From Chlorella sorokiniana (Eukaryota > Chlorophyta > Trebouxiophyceae > Chlorellales > Chlorellaceae), in NCBI GenBank assembly GCA_025917655.1, contig CP084608.1, positions 2,583,501-2,647,500 on the forward strand: a stretch of 64,000 nt of DNA, in the 5' to 3' direction. A program made the position numbers and the translations under genes. A model generated the notes under the pieces. That model saw only the letters and a list, made by a program, of their open reading frames with translations. It was not told where the DNA came from and did not search any database. Shown one piece after another: positions 10,401-20,486 of the stretch (position 1 is the first letter of the stretch; every line of letters starts with the position of its first letter).

Positions 10401-13213
10401 GCAGCGCCAGCTGGACATCCCCGTGGGTGAGCTGAGCTGGCGGGCCGCCGCTGAGCTGGCAGTACACCGCCCACCACCGGTTCTCCTTGCTCCGCCGTCC
10501 TGCCAGCCCCAGCCCCAGCCACACATGCACGGCGCCTGTTGCTGCCAGCACCTGCGCTCTGGCATCTCGCCCACTGTTCTTCCGCGCTCTGGGGACCACC
10601 TCCTGCCCCCGTCCCCTTCCCCCTGCTCCCGAGCAGGCACCATCAAGGCCACCTGCCTGATTGAGACGCTGCCTGCCGCCTTTGAAATGGACGAGTTCAT
10701 TTACGAGTTGAGGGACCACATGGCAGGTGTGTGGAAGCAGGGACTGCTGTGCGTCACCCCGCCATTGCATCCCGCAGCAGCTGCTGAATGCTCAGCACCC
10801 GCAATGGGTGTTGGAGTGGCCCGCCAATGCCCGCTGCTGCGTTGCCAGCTGTCTGCGCCTGTGCTCCTCCCACCGAGCCTGCGCCCGCGCAACGCTGGTC
10901 CTTTCCACCCAAACCACTCCCCTCCGCTGCTCAGGCACCTTGCCCTCTCCCGACCCTACCCCCCCCCGGGCAGGCCTCAACTGCGGGCGCTGGGACTACA
11001 TGTTCTCCTTCATCAAGACCATGCGTTCCGACCCGGGCCGCGTGATGCCCGACCGCGGCTTCCTCACCATGGAGATGCCCTTCATGCGCGCATACACGCT
11101 GGTGGGCCTGCAAGGTGTTTGTTGTGCGCGTGCATTGGAGTCTGGGGGTGTTGGGGGGTGGGGGGTGGTGAATCTTTCTTTTTGGGGGAAGCAACTCTAT
11201 CCTTGCGCCTGGCCTCCGCCCATGCCGCCTTGGTTGCCCCAACCGCACCCCCGCCATGCAGCTGGTGGTGAAGACATGCCACAGGCGGGGCTGCTTTGCC
11301 ATGGGGGCATGAGCGCCATGATCCCCATCAAGGGCGACGAGGCCAAGAACCAGGTGCGCCTGGGCGTGTGGCTGGGCAGGGCAGCAGGGTGCGGGTAGCG
11401 GAAGGGCAGGGCCTCTGCACATGCCCAGGGTCCACGCAGCGCGGCCAGCGTGGCCGGTTTGTGGAGCCAGTGGCAGCTGCACAGCAGGCTCACCCACCAA
11501 GCCTCACGAGCTTTCCGCACGGCCCCGTACCGCCCCCTCACGCCGCTTCCTGCCCCCCCCCCCCCCCCACCCCCACCCCCACCCCCACCCAACCCCCACC
11601 CAACCCACCCCACCGCAGTCGGTCATGGACAAGGTGCGGGCTGACAAGCTGCGGGAGGTGCAGGACGGGCACGACGGCACCTGGGTGGCGCACCCCGCCC
11701 TCATCCCCATTGCCAAGCAGGTGCGCCGAGCACGCAGTCTGCCCGCCTGCCCGCTGACTTCACAGCTGTGCAGGACAGAGTCGCACATGCGGGGTGGGAA
11801 GCAGTGCAGGCCCTTCATGGTTGGGTATCTGCTGGCCCCCTGGCAGCCCCGCCCCCGCCCCGCGCCCCCCGCGCCCGGCCCCCGGTAACACCACCACCGA
11901 CGGGTACCCCCACCCCGGCCCCCATCATTAAGCTGGCAGGGCTGCCGCTGCCCTTCCCCTGCAGGTGTTTGACGAGCACATGCAGACACCCAACCAGATC
12001 CACCGCCAACGGGACGACGTGGTGGCGGATGCTGATGCGCTGCTGCAGGTGAGGAAAGAGCACTCGCCCCGCTGGCTGCTTGGGCATGGCCTGCCGCTGT
12101 CGTCGCCCCCTCATGCTTCCCGCCTTCCCTTTCCCTGCCCCTGCGGCGCCTGCCGCCTGGGGTGCAACCCTGCGCCGCCGCCGACCCTGCCTGCGTGCGG
12201 CGCCCACGCGTCCCGCTCAGGTGCCCGAAGGCCCGCGCACGGAGGCCACGCTGCGCAACAACATCGCCGTGTGCATTCGATACATGGCGGCGTGGCTTGG
12301 CGGCACCGGCTGCGTGCCGCTGTACCACCTGATGGAGGATGCCGCCACCGCCGAGATTTCCCGAGCACAGGTGCGGAGCGGGCTGGCAGTGGTGCATGGG
12401 GGTGGTGTGGTGTGTGTGGGTGGGTGGTGGTGTGTGTGTGTGTGTGTGTGGGGGGGCGGCGGCGGGGCGGACGTGAAGCGCCCGGGGCTGCCAGCTGGCA
12501 GGGCCAGGGCAGTGTTGCCTGCCAAGCGCCGGGCAGCACCCGCGCCCGGACCAGCACCTGCGTCTGTGTCAGCCGGCTGATTCCGTGCCCACCGTGGACC
12601 GTCCCGCTCCGTACTGCTGCCGCAGGTGTGGCAGTGGGTGCGGTACGGCGCCACCCTGGACGGCGGCACCGTCTGCTCCCCCAGCTGGTGCGCCGCGTGA
12701 TTGAGGAGGAGTGCACCGCCATCCGAGCGGAGCTGGGCGGCGGCGAGGCCTTTGCCGCCGGTGGGGCGCCGCCCCGTACTTTTTGCAGCCGTGCCACCCA
12801 CATCTGATCAGCACGCGTGCACGTGGCGCCGTCTGCTGCACAGCCGCGTCGATGGCTGCAGCAGCACCCGACTCTGGCCTGTGCTGCCATCTTCATTCCC
12901 GTCCTCCCCCACAGGCGAGTACCTGGACGCCGCCTTCCTCACCAAGTTGATGTGTGTGGGGCGAGAGCTGCATGACTTCCTGACCCTGCCTGCGCAGGTG
13001 GGCGGCGGGTTGCTGAATGGGTGCGGGTGTGCTCATCAGTGTGGAAGGGTGTCGCCTCCTGGGTGCACCCAGCAAGCGGGGTGCGCCCACGTGGCGGCGC
13101 ACGGCGGGGTGGGGGTGCCGGGTGCTGCGCATGTCGCGCGCTTGGTGCAATCCCGACACGCCGCCTTATACCTTGTGCGTCTGCAGGATATTCTCATTGC
13201 GATGGGCAAGTGA
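7442..13213 (+). CDS. MLS: Malate synthase (glyoxylate cycle)
   Basis: Condenses glyoxylate with acetyl-CoA to malate; supports growth on acetate or lipid. Eighteen exons: 7442-7489, 7732-7799, 7954-8001, 8143-8229, 8340-8449, 9438-9510, 9673-9750, 9888-10054, 10345-10426, 10637-10726, 10974-11101, 11262-11353, 11619-11720, 11965-12048, 12221-12370, 12625-12760, 12915-12997, 13187-13213. Diagnostic stretches are [52 protein letters not shown] (catalytic Arg), FEMDE (metal Glu), GLNCGRWDY (family signature, metal Asp), TCHRRG and [10 protein letters not shown] (catalytic Asp). All splice phases fit. Four exons each lack one base inside a G/C run (8194-8197, 9973-9977, 11303-11307, 12678-12682). 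The first exon (MVGRVRDSP) is tentative: AG/GTGCGC donor, phase 0. The product ends DILIAMGK, so no SKL-type peroxisomal signal is visible. Confidence 0.95.
8450..9437 (+). other. Unusually long intron 5 of malate synthase
   Basis: 988 bases between the exon ending at VINALN and the exon starting [11 protein letters not shown]. Neighbouring introns are about 80-300 bases. Its middle part (8500-9250) is lower in G+C than the exons and has no extended plausible coding frame on either strand. I see no transposon ends or RNA gene in it. Confidence 0.7.
12405..12458. repeat. (TG)n-rich microsatellite in a malate synthase intron
   Basis: Alternating GT/TG units mixed with GGT, ending in a G run, just after the exon ending ISRAQ. 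Simple repeat without coding sense. Confidence 0.8.
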
Positions 13214-14226
13214 GGCACAGGCGTGGGGGCTTGCTCACGCCAGGCCGGACCGCCAGGCCCGTCGAGCCACGTTGCGCCGTGGAGGCCAGCGTGGCGGTGG
13301 CAGCGCCCCGTCATGTGCTGGTGCCAAGTTGCTGCGGGCAGGCTTTGTTTTACATGCGAGGCTGCACACACAATGCGCCGGTCCTCTTCTGGGAATCTCT
13401 GGCCGATGTTGCACAGTTGGGAATCCGCCAACTTTTCATTGCTGCAGAGGCTCTGTTCAAGCATGACAATGCAGTAACCACACCATCACGCTACAGAGAT
13501 ACTTCAGCGTGGAGGCTGATAATACTAAGCTCTGTGGCCTGCATCATGCAGTTGCTGCTGTTGCTGGAGTTACCCCGGTGCGGTCCTAGGGTGCGCCACC
13601 TGGCAGGGAGGGATTTTGTCCAAGGCGGGGGCAACTGGCAGCGATGTGATGCCCTGTGCGGCAAGCTCCCCTTCATGTGAGGGTTCGAATGCGAGTAATC
13701 CTTAAATCCTCCTCCAGCGGAGTTGCTTGAGAAATACCGGCCGTCTAGCCGGCCTGGGCACAGTCCTGCCGCTGCCTATTCTGCAAACCCTTAGACGTCC
13801 ACTTACCGCCAGCTTGCACGCGTTACCAGCCTAGGGCTTGTGCATCAATCGAGGGAGCGATTGGAGACTGCGCAGGGCACCCCGTGCGGCAGTCCAAGCT
13901 ACCCAGCATAGTGCTATGTGCGCCTGGTTTGCAAGCTCCAGCATTTTGTGATGGCCCTGGTAGCCGGCTTGGGGAGTCCTTAAAACCTTGCCGCCGCTGC
14001 GGCTTCTCAGCCAGCTGCCTGCAGTGCTGCCTTCGTCAACCAGCCTCATTGATGCTGTGCAGAGTCACTGCTGTTTAAAGCCAAATAGCGGCGGCTTGGC
14101 GGGTGTTCTGGGTCAGAGGTGAGGCGTTGGCGGCAGACAACCCTGGCGGCGCTCCTGCGCTGTCTCCTGTCTCCTGCATGACCTCCCTCCGCCGCTGGCC
14201 TGCAGATTTGTCTGAGCCCTGCCGGC
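13214..14226. other. Intergenic region, malate synthase to Hint-domain gene
   Basis: About 1 kb between two plus-strand genes. It should hold the malate synthase 3' UTR and the promoter of the next gene. I see no TGTAA, no convincing gene and no tRNA; the T-arm-like GGTTCGAA at 13681-13690 has no pairing acceptor stem. Confidence 0.5.
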
Positions 14227-17200
14227 ATGGGCAGACCACTTCTGGTGTGCCTGGCGCTGGTTCTCTCCCTGGCCGGTGAGATTATGGCACAGAAGCGCCG
14301 CCCGCGGTGTATGCTGCCCAGATGGCAGCGGCCTATGGCAGTGCCTGCTGCAGATGTGGGACAGTCGCGAGCGGCCACAAACGGCGGAATGGGCGGATGA
14401 TTTGGCACCAAGCCTTCCCCTGTTAGCAGGATCTGCTGCCCAGATAAACCTCGGTCTGAACTGGATTCGCTTGGTTGGCCGCGAGCTCTGCGCAGTCAGG
14501 GATGAGCGCCGTAAGCCTTCGGACTACCCCCATGCCGCTGATTGCCGCCGCTGCTTTGAGGAACCCAAGCGCGGCAGCACCTGGGCGCCCCACGCTGATG
14601 TCTGAATAATGTTCTGCAAGCCCGTTACGTGTGCCTTGGACCGCCCTGTTCCTTGCAGGCTGGCTCGGCGGGCTGTATTGCGACGACCCTGGGTGAGTCC
14701 CTCTGAGTTACGACATGAGACGGCGGCAGCCAGCGGCCACCTGGCTGTGGTGCTTGCTGCCGTCCAGTTGGCAGCCTGCTGCCCAGGCAGCCCACGCTGA
14801 GCAAAGGGGGGCCTATGCCTCGCGCACGCCCATGTGCCTGCAGGCCAGATGGCAGGCTGCTGCTGTGGGGAACCGCGGGGGGCCCGGAGCACGTGGCGGG
14901 TGGTGGCGCCACTGGCCTCCACCCAGCCGGCGGCCCTGCAGGGCGTGCCGCTCACGTTCCAGGCGCGGCTTCTTTGCTGCTCGCGGGCCGGTTGGTGTGG
15001 AGCAAGGGGTGCAGGCTGGATGTGCGCGCTCATTCTGCCTTGCGCGTTGCCGCAGCTCACCCCACATAACACAAGCCGCCCTCCCCTCGCAGTTGGTGGG
15101 CCGTGTCCAGCAGTGCCCGCGCCGCAGCTTCCTCTCTGCTTCCACCCTGTGTGGCAACGCCAGCCTGACCATGGGCGCCCCTGACGGCTCCCAGTGGGTG
15201 CTGCAGCGCAGCCAGACCGTGCCGGGCGCCTTCCTCATCCAGTTTGTGGTGAGCAGCCGTGGCAGCCGCAGTGAAGGGCTGCAGAGTGGCCATGCCCCCT
15301 CCCCCCCACACCCCCCCCGCCTGCCGCCCGCGCTGGCGAGCATTGCTGGGCCTTGAACCTTTGCTTGCAGGCGCGGAAGGATTCAGGCTGCCCTGCGCGC
15401 TTCCTGGGAGCGGCTCAGGCCAGGAGCCAGGCTGACTGCGCAGACCCCAGTGAGCGGCGGGCACTGTCGGGCCCACTGCCGCCCTCCTGCCTGGCCCCAG
15501 CGCTTTTGCTGTAACTGAGCGCCGCGGGCGCATCACCACCTTTTGCCCTCCAGTCGCCCATTCTGTGGCACATGCTCACAGCGTCGCTGCCCGGTTTCAC
15601 TGCAGAGCTGCGCCTCTACCCCAAGAACAGCGGCCCCGACATCCTGCTGAACTGGAGGCTGGAGGTGCCGCCGTACACAGTCAGCCCGCCTCCGCCAAGG
15701 CCGCGCCCGCCCAAGCCGCGCCCGCCTCCGCCCAAGCCAAGGCCGCCTCCGCCCAAGCCAAGGCCGCCTCCGCCCAAGCCAAGGCCGCGCCCGCCTCCGC
15801 CGACTCCGCGTGAGACGCTGCAGCGCCCGGCCCCGCCCATGCAATGATGCGCCTGCGCCCTGCACTGACACGCGTCACCCGCGGTGCTGGGGTCTCCCCA
15901 GCACCCTCTGGGGTGTCTGGCGTCGCACCCTCTGTTGCGCATGCGCGCTTTTCTGGCTGAAATCGAGCCTTCGCCAGCCTACCGTCCCCCTGCCCCTGCC
16001 CTTCAGTCAATCCTGCCTGCAAGCCGGGTGCTTCTGCATTGACAGTGCGTGGCGGCATCTGGCGGTACTGTGACCCTTTGTGCACATGCACCCGCCGCAG
16101 GCCCTCGCCCGCCACCCCCAGGCCGCCACCCAAGCCACGTGAGCTGTCGCTGCCGGCCACTCCGCGGGCTAAACGCTGCGCGCCGCCTGCCGCCGTGCCC
16201 AGCGCCAGCAGCGCTGTGAGAGACGCATGCGAGGAGGGTGTGCTGACTATCCCTCCGAACCCTGTCCCCACCTGCAGGTCCGCCCACGCCGCCGCCGCCG
16301 TCACCCCGTGAGCTGCCGCCCCCGCCCGCTGTCTGATGGTTTTGGTGACGTGGCGTGTTGCCGCTCCCGCATCCGCGCCAATTGCTCAGCTTGGCCTCAC
16401 CAGCTTTCTCCCCTCCTTCACACACAGGACCCCGCCCGCCGCCGCCAAAGCCCAAGCCGCCGCCGCCCAAGCCCAGCCCCCGCCGCCAAAGCCCAGGCCG
16501 CCGCCGCCAAAGCCCAGCCCCCACCGCCCAAGCCCAAGCCGCCGCCGCCCAAGCCCAAGCCGCCCCGCCCAAGCCCAGCCCCCCGCCGCCAAAGCCCAGC
16601 CCCCGCCGCCAAAGCCCGGGCCCCCTCCGCCAAAGCCCAGCCCGCCGCCGCCAAAGCCCAGCCCCCCACCCAGCCCTCCGCCGCCCAGCCCCCACCCAGC
16701 CCTCCCCCGCCCAGCCCCCACCTCCAAACCCGCCGCCGCCCAGCCCCCACCCAGCCCTCCGCCGCCCAGCCCCCACCCAGCCCTCCGCCGCCCAGCCCCC
16801 ACCCAGCCCTCCGCCGCCCAGCCCCCGCCCAGCCCCCTCCGCCCAGCCCCCACCTCCAAGCCCGCCGCCGCCCAGCCCTCCGCCGCCCAGCCCTCTGCCG
16901 CCCAGCCCCCTCCGCCCAGCCCCCACCTCCAAGCCCGCCGCCGCCCAGCCCTCCGCCGCCCAGCCCTCTGCCGCCCAGCCCCCGCCGCCCAGCCCTCCGC
17001 CGCCCAGCCCCCGCCGCCCAGCCCGCCGCCGCCCAGCCCCCCGCCCAGCCCGCCGCCGCCCAGCCCCCACCTCCCAGCCCGCCGCCGCCCAGCCCTCCGC
17101 CGCCCAGCCCTCCGCCGCCCAGCCCGCCGCCTCCCAGCCCAGAGCCTCCTTTCCCCTCCTTGTGAGAGCTGCGGCTGCACCGTTTCCCTTTCTGCTGCGC

Positions 17201-19931
17201 GAGTTGCCTGCCCCGGTTCCTTTGCCACTGTCCGGTCTGCGGTCCTGGCCCCCTCGCGCGCCAGGCGGCCGCTGCTGGTGCCCCGTTGCTGCTGCCGCCC
17301 CGTCCCACTCCCCTCCGCTGCCCGGCCACCCGCTCTCAGCTGCCTCCCTTCTGCAACATGCAACCAACACTGACAGCCCGCTGTCGCCCCCCGTCCCCAC
17401 CCCCTACTTTTCAACCGCAGCTTTGAGCAGGTCGGCCCCCTGTGGAGGCGTCTGGGTCGTGGCGGACGCTGGCCATTGCGGTGGCCCCCACAGGGCTCGG
17501 CCTGGGCGGCGAGTTTGCGGAGCGGGGGACCCGGTGGTGGCTTACGTGGACGGCCTTGCCTTCGATGCGGTCCAGGTGCGTTCGCCGGGAGGCCCACGCT
17601 GGCTATGCTGCACAGCTGTGCCGCTGGTGGTCGACGGCGTGCCAAAGCCATACGCTTGGCGCTGCAGCCCAGCAGGGCGCCCTCCCCTTGCCCCCGCAGG
17701 TCAAGCGCTATAACTCCGTCGCCAACACCTGGGAGGCGGTGGGTGCGCCGCTGGGAAACCCGCCTCGACGGCCTTCCCCCTGGCCCCTTCTCTTGGGCTG
17801 TCCCTCAGCCCCAGCCAGCAGCTCTACGTCGCCTACTCGTGCGGCATGCGCTCTGAAAATCGTGTGTGCGCCGCGTCCGGCGCCAGCACCTCCACGCCGT
17901 GGGCCGCCCTGCCGGAGGTGACAGGCTTCCAGAGCTCCAGCCTGGCGCTGGCGGTGGCCGACGACGGCGCTGTGGTGCTTGCCTTCCGTGCCGCCTCGCA
18001 GCGCATGGCGGTGTATTGGCTGCCTGTCGGCGCCTCGGCGTGGGCCCCGTACTTCGGGGATGCATCAAGCACCCAGGTTTCCGACGGCGCGGTGTACCCC
18101 TGCGTGTCGCTCACGTTGCTGCTGGGCACGCAGCCGGTGGTGGCCTACCACGACTCCGACAACAACCGGGTGGAGGTGAAGCGGCACGACGGCACCGCCT
18201 GGAGCCTGGTGGGCGGCGAGGCCCTCGTCACAAGCCCCACCGCGGCGCCCACCTGCCCGTCCATCGATGCTTACACACAGTCGGAAGTCTCCATCGGCAC
18301 CGGGCCCGTGACCTACACGGTGACCAGCGGCGTGTGGGCCGCCTACCGCGACGACCAGCCCACGGGCCTGGCGGTGCGTCGCTGGGACCTGGAGGGAGGC
18401 GGCGCCTGGTCCGCTCCCTCGGGCAACATGCGTGCCGCCACCGACATCATCGTAGCTTCCTTTGCCCTGGCCACGGAGCGGGACATCCGGAACCGGGGCT
18501 ACCCGTACTTCGGCACCTACTCGCCCTGCATCGCCTACACCAACGCCGCCGCCCGCGGCTACATGGACTGCATGCGCAACGACCCCGATACCGGAGTGGT
18601 GAGCGGCGCAGGCGGGCCTCCAGCGCGTGGGGGCACCCACATGCGCGGCTCCAATCCGGCTGAGCTGCTGGCGCAGCACCGCCACGGCCAAGTGCCTCTC
18701 CCCACCCCCACGCCACCCATTTGAACCCACTCCCCACCCTCCGCCTAACCTTGCAGCTGATGTTCATGAAAGTCGCGCAGAGCTCCATCGAGGGCCGCAC
18801 CAACGTGCAGCCCGAGGACCCTGCATTCGCCTTTGACGTGACGCAGCTGCGGCTGGGCTACGTGCGGCAGCAGCCCACCGCGACGGTGGTGCAAACCAGC
18901 AGGTCCAGCCCGCCCTACCTCTTCTTCGTGTCGGCACGCGTTGAGGGGGTGCCTGGAGAGCTGGTCGTGTACCGCCAGAACGCGTACTTTGATAACGAAC
19001 CAAGCTGCTTCCCGGCAGCTGCCAAAGGTGAGCGAGGTGCACTCAGCCCTCTCACCATGCAGTGTTGGGCTTGCGCCGCCTTGTGGGACGGCACGGCTGG
19101 AGCGCAACACGCACCCCAGCAGCTGTCTGCAACCGCACGCGCCGTCGCCCCCGCGCTGCCTCTGCCCCGGGCATCGCGACCACGATTGCCGCCCCCTTCA
19201 TCCCCTCCAGTGCTGCTGCCCTCTGGCGACCGCCGCCGCATGGACCAGCTCGCGATTGGGGACACGGTGCTGGCGCTGGACGCGGCCACCGGCGCGCCCT
19301 CCTTCCAGGAAATCTATTTTTGGCCACCAAGACGCCACGGCTGAGGCGGCGTTCCTTCGGCTCCACCTGGCCGGCGGCGCCTCCCTCACGCTCACCCCCG
19401 ACCACTTTGTGCCACTGCTCAAGGGCGGCGCTGGGTGGCGGGGCCATGTGATGGCGCGGGCCGGCGACGTCGCCCCCGGCGACAGCCTCTTGGTGCACAG
19501 CGAGGGCGAGGCCGAGGAGGCGGAGGTGCCGGGCCGGTGGCGGCCGTCGTTGTGGCGGTGGAGGTTGTGCTGGAGCGTGGGCTGTACAACCCGTACACGC
19601 TTGGCGGGCTGATTGTGGTGGACGGCGTTGTGGCCAGCGCGCACAGCAGCTGGGTGCTGGACGCCGCCTTTGACGCGCTGGGCCAGACGCGCCACCTCCC
19701 CGCCGCCTACCAGCTGCTGTTTGCGCCGCTGCGTGCGCTGTACCGCCTCGGCGGCCCTCGCTCTGGGCCCGTGTGGCACCGCTGCTCATCCATGTGGGCA
19801 ATTCCATGGTGGGCACGGCGCTGCTGCCGCGCGCTGCCCAGGCTCTCGGCGCCGTCGCCGCCACGCTGGCAGGATTCTGCCTATGCTCGGCCCACCTCGT
19901 GTCCTTACCACCCAGGTCGTCTTTGGCCTGA
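14227..19931 (+). CDS. Secreted Pro-rich, beta-propeller-like protein with a Hedgehog/intein (Hint) domain
   Basis: Starts MGRPLLVCLALVLSLAG, a clear signal peptide, with canonical splicing (14276 donor, 14659 acceptor). The N-terminal module (PDGRLLLWGTAGG, FTAELRLYPKNSGPDILLNW) is followed by PPPPKPRPPPP linkers (15690-15820 and 16428-17160). Next come short repeated units of beta-propeller type (GDPVVAYVDG, VKRYNSVANTWEAVG, TQPVVAYHDSDNNRVEVKRH, WAAYRDDQPTGLAV). The Hint domain begins SCFPAAAK at about 19006 and continues GDTVLALDAATG, LTLTPDHFV and YNPYTLGGLIVVDGVVASAH. The block-A Cys and block-B His are present, so N-S acyl shift and self-cleavage are possible. The terminal ASAH lacks the Cys seen in classical Hedgehog. 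A hydrophobic C-terminal stretch (GAVAATLAGFCLCSAHLV) precedes the stop at 19929-19931. Frame breaks lie near 14905, 19317-19321 and about 19530. Likely a wall or extracellular-matrix protein. One gene rather than two is inferred from continuity; no start or stop signals separate the parts. Confidence 0.7.
16428..17160 (+). repeat. Hydroxyproline-rich coding repeats (PPPPKP to PPPPSP)
   Basis: Tandem 6- to 18-base units such as CCGCCGCCCAAGCCC and CCGCCGCCCAGCCC code PPPPKP first and PPPPSP after about 16660. The Pro frame jumps between frames several times, because unit lengths not divisible by three, or lost bases, interrupt it. Ends PPPPSPEPPFPSL with a tga at about 17163 in one frame; an intron probably removes that stop. 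Confidence 0.7.
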
Positions 19932-20486
19932 CCAGGCCTTCTGTTGCTTCACTTCAAGCCGTGTGATTCTTTCCAGTCTTTCAGGTCCACCTTTTCAGTA
20001 CATGGATGATCCGCTCGGAATCGCAACATTGCCCTTGAATTCTTGCTTGAGATGAACTGCGCAGTGATCTACTCTCCGGCTGTCACAATGTCCCCCTTAC
20101 CCTACTGCCTTTTCCAGTATCCCCCAGCTCTGGTCTGCTCTTCATCTGTTGTTGTTTTGGCCCCTAGGCATTTGCCTGCTGCACTGTGCAAGCAGGCTGT
20201 GCAAATCTCCATCCGTAACGTTGAGACGATGGTTTCACAGTTTTTTGGAACAGGGCTTGCGGAAAGGGGAAATGCGTCTACAAGGAAGGGAAGAGCACTG
20301 GCAGACGGCTACGTGGCGGCGGCGACGCTGCCAGCCTAAAGCGGAATGCTGGAACGTTTGTTGTCTGAGTAAACTATATGATAGAGAGAGGGCCGAAAGT
20401 TGGAATGACTGGGAAGAGGGTGGAGGGTGGGTAATGCGTGCAGGGCTGTGCGAAAGAATGCAGGTTGCCGCCGGACAGCGGCCCCC
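19932..20486. other. Intergenic region between convergent genes
   Basis: About 555 bases separating the stop of the Hint-domain gene and the stop of the cyclase gene. Lower in G+C than either gene. I see no TGTAA on either strand and no gene. Confidence 0.5.

Noticed and set aside
13620-13700. tRNA-like T-arm motif GGTTCGAA at 13681-13690
   Set aside because: No acceptor-stem pairing, no A-box at the right distance, and the conserved C after the loop is missing.
16428-17160. Dense short direct repeats resembling a repeat array
   Set aside because: They are coding PPPPKP/PPPPSP units in a eukaryotic gene, not a CRISPR array; no constant repeat with unique spacers.
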